This document shows, piece by piece, positions 1-9,929 of a stretch of DNA of 64,000 bases; the stretch's first letter is position 1; the number at the start of each line of letters is the position of its first letter. Source of the stretch: Prunus persica (Eukaryota > Streptophyta > Magnoliopsida > Rosales > Rosaceae). Under the pieces are notes generated by a model. It did no database searches and was not told the origin of the DNA. It saw nothing but the letters and a program-made list of their open reading frames with translations. The stretch covers positions 17,619,574 to 17,683,573 of the forward strand of contig NC_034010.1 of the NCBI RefSeq assembly GCF_000346465.2, written 5' to 3'. A program made the position numbers and the translations under genes.

Positions 1-1
1 G

Positions 2-424
2 GTTCTTCAGGAGTCTGCCTCCCAACTTCCTCCCGATACTCCGATCGAGTCTGTGGATCCTCCACAGGATGCTGGGTTTCAGATCTTGACGGAGACATTG
101 GATCAGACTCTAGGGAGGAGACCGGGGACATATTGTCGAGGGATGGGGAATGCCAGGCGGAGGGAACCCAAACCCCGTTCATCAGCGCAGTCGAACAGTT
201 AGGTCACTGCTTTGACAGCACAGGTGGCCACTCTTCAGAGCCAGATGTCAGTCATTCTGCAGTCCCTCGCACAGTCCGGCATTCCAATCCCGCATTTTGA
301 TGTGCCGACCTCCCAGCCCGTCCACCCCGAGCATGCCCACCAGACCACTGCCCCAGTGGACGCCCAGACCTCCGAGCCGCATACTGGCGACGACCCGGTT
401 GATTTTGCTTCATTATTTGATTAG
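2..424 (+). pseudogene. C-terminal part of a CACTA element-encoded protein (transposase_24/Ptta-like), with an in-frame stop
   Basis: Frame 2 is open from the window edge and includes the motif GRRPGTYCRGMGNARRREP, typical of plant En/Spm-associated ORFs. It meets TAG at 200-202, then continues in the same frame to a natural stop at 422-424. The second part is a heptad-like stretch (TAQVATLQSQMSVILQSLAQ) followed by a Pro/His-rich tail. The same frame stays open on both sides of a single TAG at a place where the family is usually continuous, so I read it as a nonsense mutation in the copy. The 5' part of the gene is outside the window. The role in the element (DNA-binding accessory protein or transposase) cannot be decided from this fragment. 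Confidence 0.65.
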
Positions 425-579
425 TGTATTTATTTTCATTATAAACATTTATTTTATTTGTAATACATTTATTTTATTTTATAACAAAATTTTATTCTAA
501 TTTATTTTTATTGCAATTTCATTGTTTAATCAATAAAAAAACAAAATTTTTTTTAAAAAAAAAAATTGTAATATTATTT

Positions 580-1140
580 TTGCGCGACGGAAAACATGTC
601 GTCGCGCAAACATGTAACAAAAAAAAATTAAAAAATCAACTTTTTTTTTATTACTTTTCATTCTTGCGCGACGAACACATACGTCTCGCAAACACGTTTT
701 GCGCGACGAAACCTTTCGTCGCGCATCTAGTTCTGCGCGACGACAGAGATGTTCGTCGCGCAAAGATATGAACGACGAAAACATTCTCATCGCGTGAATG
801 GTTCTGCGACGAACATATACGTCTCCCGAACAAGTTTTGCGCGACGAATTAAATTTCGTCGCGTTATTCCTGTCGTCGCGCAAATATACGTGCGCCGAAT
901 ACTTGGTCGTCGCGCAAAGATTTATGCGACGAACAGTTGTTCCGTCTCCACACCGTTGGTGCAACGATGGTTTACCCGTCGCACTGTTTTGCGCGACGAA
1001 GGGTTATACCTCGTCGCGCAAAGGCTTTCTTCACGATCTTCGCGCGACGGAATGTGCGCGACGAATGTTTTGTCGCGCTGAAATTAGTGCGACTAAATAA
1101 GACTTTGCGCGACATTTTGTTATTTGTCGCGCAAAGAGTA
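580..1140. repeat. CACTA subterminal repeat array (GCGCGACGAA units)
   Basis: Roughly twenty copies, in both orientations, of a 10-11 bp CpG-rich unit (TGCGCGACGAA and its complement TTCGTCGCGCA), often paired as small palindromes. They sit in otherwise AT-rich DNA and stop just before the CACTA terminus. The open reading frames that cross this block are translations of the repeat (RDDR/RRAK strings) and are not genes. Confidence 0.85.
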
Positions 1141-1156
1141 AAATGTAGTAGTGATA

Positions 1157-1449
1157 TTAGCTTCTCCGTACATGCTTCCGCGCTGGTAAACTGCTTTTTT
1201 TAAAAATAAAAAAAAATTATTTATTTTAGAATTAAAAAATATAATGGGTATTTGTGTTCCATAAAAATAGGATCCATTATCTGATTTTTCTTTTAATTTC
1301 AATTTTTTTATATGAAAAAGTATGAATTTACCATATTATCCTCATTTAATTAATAATTTCAATTCATAATGGTTAGATTAACCAATGGTATTTTCTGGTA
1401 TTTTGAATGTTTCATCATTCTCTGTCTTTTGCTTTAACATATATATATA
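1157..1449 (-). mobile_element. Short non-autonomous Helitron, degraded copy
   Basis: On the minus strand it ends in a GC-rich hairpin region (GCGCGGAAGC) followed about 10 nt later by CTAA and a T, the CTRR-T signature of a Helitron 3' end. Its body matches the adjacent element at 1450-1736 almost throughout (for example ATCCATTATCTGATTTTTCT against ATCCTTTATCTGAATTTTCT). The 5' TC end is eroded (AAAGCAAAAGACAGAGAA is still recognisable). Confidence 0.55.
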
Positions 1450-1736
1450 CTAGCCTCTCTGCACGCGCTTCCGCGCATGCAAGAGGTTTTTTTAAAAAAA
1501 AATTTAAATTTATTTTAGAATTAAAAAAGATAATGGATATTTGTGTTCCATAAAAATAGGATCCTTTATCTGAATTTTCTTTTAATTTTAATTTTTTTAA
1601 TACGAAAAATTGTGAATTTACCATATTATCCTCATTTAATTAATAATTTCAATTCTTAATGTTTGTATTAACCAAGGGCATTTTTTGGTATTTTCAATGT
1701 TTCACCATTCTCTGCCTTTTGCTTTATATATATAGA
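1450..1736 (-). mobile_element. Short non-autonomous Helitron (about 287 bp)
   Basis: Read on the minus strand it begins TCTATATATATAAAGC after an A. It ends with a stem-loop (GCATGCGC, loop GGAA, GCGCGTGC with one mismatch), about 10 nt of spacer and CTAG, followed by T. This is the standard Helitron structure: 5' TC, 3' hairpin plus CTRR, insertion between A and T, no target duplication. It carries no coding capacity and lies directly against a related copy. Confidence 0.7.
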
Positions 1737-1897
1737 TATATATTATTTGATAAAAAATAGTGTGAGTGTAGGCCATGGCCTATACTAGTCCTATGCTGGG
1801 GAGAAGTTGATGTAGACATAGACAATAGGTCAGAACTGCCTAGCCAATATTGTTTTTGGAGAAATTTGGGTTGGGCACGTAGAAATGCCGCTGCAAC

Positions 1898-2094
1898 TCA
1901 GGCATCTTCTAATGTGAGTATTGCTTCCACTATTGGGGAAGTGCCAATGCCAGTTGAGATAGTTGACATGCAGCCACCCCAAGTTTCACTCTTGTAGATG
2001 CGATATTGATTCAAACCATCGTAGATTATGGGGATCCAACCCACATTACTCACATAGTGTTCAGCTGGTCGATTCTCAATATGCACCTGCACAA
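1898..2094 (-). pseudogene. 3' exon of the jasmonate-induced-protein-like remnant
   Basis: Open to a TGA next to LTLEDA. It is preceded by a pyrimidine-containing CAG acceptor (TTCTTGTGCAG on the minus strand). It is in a suitable position to be the second exon of the remnant at 2246-2434. Confidence 0.4.
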
Positions 2095-2434
2095 GAAGAT
2101 ATTGTTTTTGAAATCGTAAATGCTTCCGCGTCAATGATTTGAATAATTCAGAAATATTTCTGGAAGTAGCAAACTATGTGTACTACATTTACTCCACTGA
2201 GAAAATTTGAACCAAAAATAACATACCGAGTTTTTACCGGAAACCCTATAGCATCCATCCGCGGTCCTCGCCATCCTTGGTCTTGCCGTTGTACACAACG
2301 TTGCCGACAGATCCTTCAAACTTTCCAACGCCTTGGACATGCAGAAAGGCACCCCACTGCCCATTTGCGATGAGTGCTAGGTAGGGGGAGTGTCCAATGT
2401 GCCCACACCAATCCTTACTTTTAAAGGCAATCAT
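2035..2434 (-). pseudogene. Jasmonate-induced-protein-like gene remnant
   Basis: An ORF at 2434-2246 reads GHIGHSPYLALIANGQWGAF and then GSVGNVVYNG, resembling the conserved core of plant jasmonate-induced protein homologues. It stops at TAG right after DRGWML. A second block, starting after a plausible CAG acceptor near 2094 and running to 1898, reads HIENRPAEHYVSNVGWIP... and ends SPIVEAILTLEDA, resembling the C-terminal part of the same family. The likely intron is about 2227-2095. The stop before the intron and a duplicated piece of the 5' region near 2490-2515 (GGGCACATTGGACACT again) suggest a dead copy. The family call is from memory of motifs. Confidence 0.45.
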
Positions 2435-2652
2435 TTACTGCGTACAATTCAATTCTCTTGTTCAAACCAACCAGTTGCATTGTAAACAAGGCAAAGTGTG
2501 GGCACATTGGACACTGCGTACAACATCTTCTGCAAGTGTTATGGAATTCCATCACCTCTGCGTACAAAGTGTGGAGATTCCATCACTATGTTACGGTGTA
2601 CCCAGTTGCATTGTACGCCATCTCTCTACTGATTTTTTTATAATTCAATTCT

Positions 2653-2972
2653 TGTTGGTTTTAATAAACCCAGAACACTTTCAAGAATGAAAACTCACTT
2701 AAGATTTTGAACTGTTCTTCACCTAAATTTCTAAGGAAGGTTATAGTTTTAAAGGGAAAGACAGAAAACAAATAACAACAACTCTCCCACGATCACATAC
2801 AGATTTTGTGGAGAGTTTTCATCCCTAAGCAACGGAAGCAAACTAAATCGTGGTGAACATCCTCATCCACGACTCCTACAAAACTAGACTTGTGCTTGAC
2901 TAGGTCTCTACATAATTAGTCAGCATTATTTATTTGAAAAACTTAATTAAAACTTAACTAAAACTCTTAACA
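2653..2972 (-). repeat. 3' LTR of the copia element
   Basis: Begins TGTTGG and ends TTAACA on the plus strand. It matches 7169-7489 apart from about 11 differences and is preceded by ATTCT. Confidence 0.92.
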
Positions 2973-3144
2973 TCTTCCCTTAAACTGATTTCTACTGAAA
3001 ACAGTTTAGGATTTAGACACCATCACGAAAATCTTCATCAGCTTCTTCGACCATCACATATTCTGCCAGGTTTTCAGCCCACTCCTTCTCAAGTTGTTTG
3101 AGTGAATGCACTCCAAGTAGCTTCCTCAATTTTTCGAAAGGGGG

Positions 3145-4697
3145 CTACTTGAGTGACTTTGTGAGTATATCAGCCAATTGATTTCCACTCTTGCAATACT
3201 TGAGCTCAACTACACCATCATTCCACAGATTTCGCAAAAAATGAAAGCGAACATCAATGTGCTTACTTCTTCCATGCATTATAGGATTTCTTGATAACTT
3301 TATAGTAGAAATGTTATCACAGAAAATGATTGTTGAACCTTCTTGCTTATCACCAAGTGCTTCCAGCATCCTTCTCAGCCAAATAGCTTGACATGCACAT
3401 GAGGCAGCTGCCACAAACTCAGCCTCAGTAGTGGATAGGGTCACAATTTGTTGCTTCTTTGAGGACCATGTAATTGCTCCAAAATTTAGCATGAAAACAT
3501 GTCCTGAAGTACTCTTCCTATCATCGATGCCCCCAGCGTAGTCACTGTTAGTGAAGCCAACAAAAGCTGAATCTTCTTGACTTTTGTAGAACACTCCATA
3601 GTCAATTGTTCCTTTTACATATCTCAGAATTCTTTTTGCTGCATTCAAATGCATTTCAGTTTGTCTTTTCATGTAGCTGCTGATGACACTCACACCATAC
3701 ATTAAATCAGGCCGTGTGAAAGTCAAATACATAAGACTTCCCACGAGTTTCTTATAGAATGAACTATCCACTGCTACTCCATTGATATCTTTACATAACT
3801 TCAGTCCAGGCTCTAATGGTGTTCCAATCTCTTTGCAATCAACCATTTTAACTTCTCAAGGATTTCCTGTGCATATTTCTTCTAACAAATAAAATTCCCA
3901 GCAGCCTTTTGAATGACTTCAACTCCCAGAAAATAACTCATCAACCTGAGATCAGTCATCTCAAATTCCTCCATCATAGATTTCTTGAACTCTTTCATCA
4001 TCTCAACATTGTTACCAGTATATATCAAATCATCGACATATAAGCAAAGAATTAACATTTTACCTCCAATTTCACTCTTGACATAGAGTGAGTGATCATA
4101 GGGACATTTCTGAAATCCAAGCGTTCCAAAATGATTATCAATTCGACTGTACCAAGCACGAGGTGCTTGTTTCAGTCCATAAAATGTCTTCTTCAATTTA
4201 TACACTTTTTCTTCTTCTCCTTTCTTTTCATAACCTTATGGTTGATCGACATACACTTCCTCATGTAGTTCTCCATGCAAGAGCCCTGACTTTACATCCA
4301 ATTGATAAATCAACCATGAATTTAAAGCTGCAAGTGAGATTACCAACCTTGTGGAGTCTTGTTTAGCCACGGGAGCAAACACTTACTTGTAATCAATGTC
4401 ATACTTCTGCTTGTATCCCTTTGCCACCAAACGAGCCTTGTGCTTGTCTATTTCTCCTTTCTCATTGACTTTGGTTCTGAAGACCCATTTGACCCCAATA
4501 GTCTTGTGTCCCTTAGTCAAACTTGTCAGCTCCCATGTATTGTTCTTTTCAATAGACCTTATTTCACTTTCCATGGCATCTTTCCACTTCACCTTCTTTG
4601 AAGCTTCTTCAAAAGTGATTGGATCACTGTCTACAAATAGTGCAAAATGAGCATTGTCATCATCTGAGCTAGTGTAGCTTGTTTCGTAATCCATCAT
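3145..4697 (-). pseudogene. copia reverse transcriptase and RNase H region
   Basis: 4697-4383 carries the RT N-terminal block (WKDAMESEIRSIEKNNTWEL, KARLVAKGYKQ). 4205-3882 has KTFYGLKQAPRAWY and the catalytic LCLYVDDLIYTG. 3846-3145 has GSLMYLTFTRPDLMYGVSVI and RNase H ending in ADILTKSLK. The three pieces are separated by stops and frame changes, so no functional RT is encoded. Confidence 0.88.
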
Positions 4698-4757
4698 CCA
4701 AGCTGGCCTCTTTCTTGAACATTCACCCCTTAGATTGTATCTGTCTTCTTCAACCTG

Positions 4758-5555
4758 CTATGGTACTTCTTCAATTTGAGGTGAGATTTGAGTCGCGGTG
4801 TTTTCACCATCAAAGACATCATCAACTTGTATCTGTTGCATGGTTGTTTTGTTTGTAGACCAACTCCATCTTGCATTCTCATCAAACACCACATCTCGAC
4901 TAATAATGATCTTCCCAGTTTCAGGATTGTATAACCTGTAAGCTTTGGACACATCACTAACACCAAGAAACACACATTTTTCACTCTTGTTGTCTAGTTT
5001 CTTCATTCTCTCATCTGGAATATGTGCATATGCTATGCACCCAAACACTTTGAAATGCTCTACAGAAAGCTTTCTTCCATTCCAAGCTTCTTGGGGTGTC
5101 ATATTTTTAACAGAAAATGTGGGACTTCTGTTAAGAACATGAACTGCCCAAATAACTGCTACAGGCCAGAACTGCTTTTGAACTTTTCACTTTGCTAAAA
5201 GGGTTCGAACCATGTTGAGTATGGTTCTTTTTTTCCTCTATGAGACCTCATTTTGCTGTGGCGTGTAGGCTGCAATAAGCTACCTCTTTATTCTATTTTC
5301 ATCACACAAAGCTTCAAATTCTTTTGAATAGAACTCTCCTCCACGGTCAATGCGCAAGCACTTGATTTTCTTCTCATATTCATTTTCAACAAGAGCCTTG
5401 AAGCTCTTGAATGCATCACACGCCTCTGACTTCTCATGTAAGAAATACACACATGTTTTTGTACTTAAATCATTAATAAATGAGATAAAATACATTTTCC
5501 CTCTATTCGAACTTGCATTAATTGGTCCACATATGTTCGAATGAACCAATTCCAA
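4758..5555 (-). pseudogene. copia integrase core and C-terminal region
   Basis: Fragments in two frames. LELVHSNICGPINASSNRGK and RIDRGGEFYSKEFE carry the integrase D/E-type core (5280-5555), and TPQEAWNGRKLSVEHFKVFG with KCVFLGVSD follows (4758-5102). The interval 5103-5280 contains stops and frameshifts. Confidence 0.82.
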
Positions 5556-5603
5556 AACTAAGGGAGCCCTTGTTGCTTTCCCACTTGGAAATGTTTCTAT
5601 TGG

Positions 5604-7127
5604 CTACTTTGCTATGACACATTCCTCACAGACCTTAGTTTGGATTATGATTTTAGGCAAACCAGTCACCATCTTCTTCTCATAGAGTGTTCTTAGTCCA
5701 TTGAAGTGCAAGTGACCAAACCTGTGATGCCACAACCATGTTTCATCATTTTCCTTTGCAACCATGCAGGTGTTTACACTCTTAAGCTTCAACGGGAACA
5801 GCCTGTTTGGTGACATCTTCACCATAGCTATAGAGCCTCTCTTTGGATCATATATTTCACATTCTCCTTGAAATATGGTGATCCTATACCCCTTATCTTG
5901 AAACTGTCCTGCAGTTAGAAAGTTTGTTTTCAAATCAGGAATGAAAAAGACATTTGAAATTGTCTCAATGAAATTATTTTTGGTCCTGATTTGAATCTCT
6001 TCTTTTCCCATCACAATCACTATTGACATGTCTCCAAAACTTACATTTGTACGATAGCTTTCACCCAAATTAACAAAGGATGGTTTACACCCACTCATGT
6101 GATTGCTGCAACTAGTGTCCACATACCAAGTTTCCTGGTCAAAATTCTCCATGACATGAAACGCCATCAGCAGTGTTTCTTCCTCCTTTTTCTCAATGAA
6201 ATTTGACTTCTCTCCCTTCTCCTTAGGAAGCTTGGTGTAGCACTCATTTTTGTAGTACCCATAGTTACCACATCTGTAACATTCAACTTGTGATTTGTCA
6301 AACTGCTCTTTGCCTTTGCCTTGAGGATCATCATCTTTCTTGGAAACATAAGATGATTTGCTATCATCTCTATTTCCAAACCGTCCACCATCTTGATTTC
6401 CTCGACCTCCTCTTCCACGACCACGTCCACCCCTTCCACGTCCTCTTCCTCCTCTTGAACTTAAAGATTCAATGAAGGTGGAAGCCTTCAAAGCTTGCTC
6501 ATGGGAGCCTCCACGGTTGAGCTTCTGCTCATGAACTAGCAGGGAGCTTTGTAGCTTATCAATTGACATATTCTCTATGTCATTTGACTCCTCAATGGAG
6601 CAGACCATGTAGCCAAACTTAGGAGCCATTAATCTCAAGATTTTCTCCACGACTTCATTGTCTTTAATCTTGTGATCATGGATTCTCATCTTGTTAGCCA
6701 TTGACATAGCTTTTCCAATATACTCATTCACAGAGTCTCTATTCTTCATTTGAAGAGTTTCAAAGTCTCTTCTTATGGCTTAAAGCTGTGCTCGCTTCAC
6801 CTTTCTTGATCCTTGGTACTTCTTCTTCATTGACTCCCATATTTGATGGGAGGTATCCTTCTCGAGAATGGTTTCGAGAATGGATCTATCAATTGCCTGG
6901 AATAGGTAATTCTTTACCTTTAAATCTTTTAGTTTATGTTCATCGACCTTCTTTTGTTGTGCCGCTGTCAAAATACCTTCAGGTATCTCAATTCCCATTT
7001 CCACAAGGTCAAAGTACTCTTTGGACCTCAGGAAATTTTCCATCAACATACTCCAATGGTTGTAATGACCATCGAACTTGGGAATGGCTGGCTGCACAAA
7101 GCTTTCAATTGACTTCTCACTTGACAT
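5604..7127 (-). pseudogene. copia gag, protease and pre-integrase region
   Basis: The frame opens at 7127 with a copia gag N-terminus (FDGHYNHWSMLMENFLRSKE). It hits a TAA near 6778-6780 and continues in the same frame from 6749. Next come a Gly/Arg-rich tract, a zinc knuckle in which the usual His is Tyr (CYRCGNYGYYKNEC), a protease-type WYVDTSCSNHMSG (Ser instead of the usual Gly after Asp-Thr) and the GAG-pre-integrase block WLWHHRFGHLHFNGL, up to a TAG at 5604. Together these indicate a degenerate, non-functional polyprotein. Confidence 0.88.
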
Positions 7128-7168
7128 TGTTTCTTGTTGAGATCACTTAAACTGGCTCGTATACCAAA

Positions 7169-7489
7169 TGTTGGTTTTAATAAACCCAGAACACTTTCAA
7201 GAATGAAAACTCACTTAAGATATTGAACTGGTCTTCACCTTAATTTCTAAGGAAGGTTACAGTTTTAAAAGGAAAGACAGAAAACAAATAACAACAACTC
7301 TCCCACGATCACATACAGATTTTGTGGAGAGTTTTCATCCCTAAGAAACGGAAGCAAACTAAATCGTGCTGAACATCCTCATCCACGACTCCTACAAAAC
7401 TATGACTTGTGCTTGACTAGGTCTCTACATAATTAGTCAGCATTATTTAATTGAAAAACTTAATTAAAACTTAACTGAAAGTCTTAACA
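7169..7489 (-). repeat. 5' LTR of the copia element
   Basis: Partner of 2653-2972. It is followed on the plus strand by the ATTCT duplication. The primer-binding-site-like sequence lies immediately internal (about 7148-7167). Confidence 0.92.
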
Positions 7490-7494
7490 ATTCT

Positions 7495-7845
7495 CTCTCT
7501 TGAACACTCTAAATCTAAGCTAGCTACAGATTGGATGAATATGTACAAGAAGAAATCCAAACAAATCGTGGGCGGGGAAATGATATGCTGCGGTGGATTT
7601 ACCGTCTCTCATATCCAACGGCCCTCGTAATCGTCAACCAAAGGTCTCTCATATATAATTTTATATGCATATTAATTGGTGTTAGAGTTTCAAGAGAAAT
7701 CCCACGTTGGGAAATAAAGATATTTACTATTCTTTATTATGTATTGATGCTTCACACATAAGCCTAGCAAGGCTCTTCCAAAGTTTTTGGTTGTTGTGGA
7801 AGTTGTTTTGTTTTAGTAATTATTTTCTGAGAGGTTAAATTTGAA
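7495..7845. other. Intergenic, possible LTR scrap
   Basis: No gene recognised. The stretch around 7680-7720 (GTGTTAGAG...CCCACGTTGGGAAA) resembles the start of a plant LTR, but no partner or boundary is visible. Confidence 0.3.
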
Positions 7846-8449
7846 TGGCTTATTTATGGATATGTCCCATGCCTCACGTTAGCTATTCCGTCAAATTTGA
7901 GAGAAGTTCCGTTAGCTGATGTGGCACCCACTTCTTTTCAATCCTCTTCACAAGGGAGAGGAAGGGTTAGTTAGGTTGAGAAAATAGGGAATTTGGGAGA
8001 AGAATGTTAGGTTGAGGGAATTTCATATTTGGGAATTTAGAGGTTCATATTTGGGAGAAAATGGGGAATTTGATTAGGGGATTTCATATTTGGGAGAAGA
8101 AGGATGGTTTGAATGTTGTGGGGATCTCCCAAATCTGAAATCCCCAAATCATATCCTCCCTTTTCTCCCAAATCTGAACCTCCAGATTCCCAAATCTGAA
8201 ATTCCCTTAACCTAACATTCTTCTCTCATATTCCCCCTTTTTTCAACCTGACTAACCCTTCCTCTCCCTTGTTAAGAGATTGAAAAGAAGTAGGGGGCAC
8301 ATCAGTTAACGAAACTTCTCTCAAATCTAATGTAATAGCTAACGTGAGACACTTATTGAAAGTATAGGTGGTATATTGAGACATTTCAAAGAACAGGTGG
8401 TAAGCTGAGACTATTTCGAAAGAACAGGGGGCATATCCATAATAAGTCA
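7846..8449. mobile_element. Long-inverted-repeat (foldback) DNA element, about 604 bp
   Basis: Almost the whole element is an inverted repeat centred near 8125. The left arm begins TGGCTTATTTATGGATATG, and the right arm ends CATATCCATAATAAGTCA. A 7-bp direct repeat ATTTGAA flanks it (7839-7845, 8450-8456). The right arm carries about 60-70 bp absent from the left arm (around 8350-8420). There is no coding capacity. The superfamily is undecided (hAT- or Mutator-like by TSD length). Confidence 0.75.
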
Positions 8450-8456
8450 ATTTGAA

Positions 8457-8874
8457 TTTGAGTTTTTCTTGGAATTGTGTTCATATGCTCTTTCAATGGA
8501 GTGGATATGAATAATCATATTCAATGAAACCTTATGAATTTTATTCGTTGCGTTTCTCATTATTTTGATGAAATGCTAAAACTCAAGAATGTTAAGGATA
8601 TTCATGTAGTTATCTTGTCTTTATATTTCTTCAACAAATTCTTTTATATGTCTGAGTCTTTCTTTAATTATGCATCTTATTCAAAGCGCGGCATACATAA
8701 ACAATTTAACTTTATAATATCATCCAAATTCCTAAGATGACTTTAGGAGAAGGCATGTCACTAGACCTATTTGTAAAATACAAGGCCTGAATAAGACATA
8801 AAATTAAAGGGGAAACTCAGTCGAGGCATCACACCTCTCTCAAGGCATAGCTTTGTGGCCTTAGTGAAGAAAAT
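8457..8874. other. Intergenic, AT-rich
   Basis: No coding region, RNA gene or repeat recognised. Confidence 0.4.
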
Positions 8875-9398
8875 GGTTAATCGTTTTATTAGTCCCTAAA
8901 TTTTGATCCGATTTGCATTTGAGTACCTCAATTTTCAAAATGGTTCCCGTGGTCTTTTAACTTTAGTTTCGTTTGGACAAATAGTCCTACCGTCAATTTT
9001 GTTAACTTTTTATGTTAAATGCAGGGGCAAAATGGTATTTTTATATTTTAAAAAATAAATAAATAAAAAATCATATCTTTAAAATAACATTAAAAGAAAA
9101 TCAAATAAAAAACCAACCAAAAAAAAAAGTTCAAGGGGAGTAGAAATCGGGATAGAGGGGGAGAGAGAGTTTATTTTTAATTTTTAATTTTTTTAAATTT
9201 TTATTCATATTTTAATCAATTTTTATACAAAATTACTATTTTGCCCCTACACTTAACAAAAAAGTTAACAAAATTGGCGACAGGATCACTTGTTCTAACG
9301 AAACTAAAGTTAAAGGACCATGAGAACCATTTTTAAAATTGAGATACTCAAATGCAAATCGAGTCTAAATTTAAGGACTAATAAAACGGTTAACCCGT
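8875..9398. mobile_element. Mutator-like long-TIR non-autonomous element, copy 1
   Basis: About 180-bp imperfect terminal inverted repeats (left GGTTAATCGTTTTATTAGTC, right inverse GGTTAACCGTTTTATTAGTC) flank a short AT-rich core. The 9-bp sequence GAAGAAAAT flanks both sides (8866-8874 and 9399-9407), as expected for Mutator-type insertion. It has no coding capacity. A related copy lies at 41357-41930. Confidence 0.78.
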
Positions 9399-9407
9399 GA
9401 AGAAAAT

Positions 9408-9929
9408 ATCAATCCAAATGTCACGAATGCACTGGAATCTCCATGGAAAAGGTGTTATTTACGCACATAGGCCTAACCACCTTCCTCTAATATTCATATA
9501 ATATTCCACAGCCGGTTAGGCCTAACCACAGCTCCCAGCCGTTGGATCAATCTTAAAATGAAAATCCAATGGTAAATTGTCATATGCTATGCACCAACCG
9601 AAGAAAAATCGGAAACTACAGTATTCCCCGCTTTTTTTTCTTTTGGTACATTTTAGTCCCCGCTTTTCCTTCACGGCTAGGCTGGTCAGTGGTCACCTAT
9701 CCCAAAGCCTAGCCAAGCAGCCGTCTTCAAAAGCTTTTGTCGGGTTTTGGGTCTCTCAGTCGAGATCGAACCCAATGAGGAGACAAAATGGTTCGTCGTT
9801 GGAGTTCATAGCAATGAAATTCAAAATGCATTGAAATCTCAGGTTTTTTCTTTTTCTTTCTCCTTCATTTCTCTTGAATTCAGTTTTCGCTGAATCGAAT
9901 TCCTGGTTGTTCTCTGAAGTTTCAACTCC
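9408..9929 (+). promoter_or_regulatory. Upstream region and 5' leader of ALG8
   Basis: No other gene seen. A pyrimidine-rich stretch (about 9840-9880) lies just upstream of the ALG8 start codon, as often seen in plant 5' leaders. No convincing TATA box was found. Confidence 0.35.

Larger units (their letters stand above)
1..1153 (+). mobile_element. 3' portion of a CACTA (En/Spm) DNA transposon
   Basis: The stretch ends at 1153 with GTAGTAGTG, the inverse of the CACTACTAC terminus that defines the CACTA superfamily. Inside the end lies a dense array of short inverted and direct copies of GCGCGACGAA (about 580-1140), the usual subterminal transposase-binding architecture. Before that is the C-terminal part of an element-encoded protein. 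The other end lies outside the window, so the 3-bp target duplication (ATA follows the end here) cannot be confirmed. Family membership rests on the terminus, the subterminal array and the coding remnant together. Confidence 0.85.
2653..7489 (-). mobile_element. Ty1/copia LTR retrotransposon, structurally complete, coding broken
   Basis: Two LTRs of 320 and 321 bp (TGTTGG...CTTAACA) bracket a 4.2-kb internal region and are flanked by the 5-bp target duplication ATTCT (2648-2652 and 7490-7494). The element lies on the minus strand. A degenerate initiator-tRNA-Met primer-binding site (TGGTATACGAGCCAG) follows the 5' LTR, and a purine run (AAGGGAAGA) precedes the 3' LTR. The domain order gag, protease, integrase, RT, RNase H is that of copia. 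The LTRs differ at about 11 positions by eye (about 3.4%), so the insertion is not recent. Several in-frame stops and frameshifts break the polyprotein. Confidence 0.93.

Noticed and set aside
580..1140. CRISPR-like regular repeat array
   Set aside because: Units are short, in both orientations, irregularly spaced, without unique spacers, and this is plant nuclear DNA. They are CACTA subterminal repeats.
511..1203. Overlapping open frames on both strands rich in Arg/Asp
   Set aside because: They translate the GCGCGACGAA repeat array in different frames. Composition is fully explained by the repeat.
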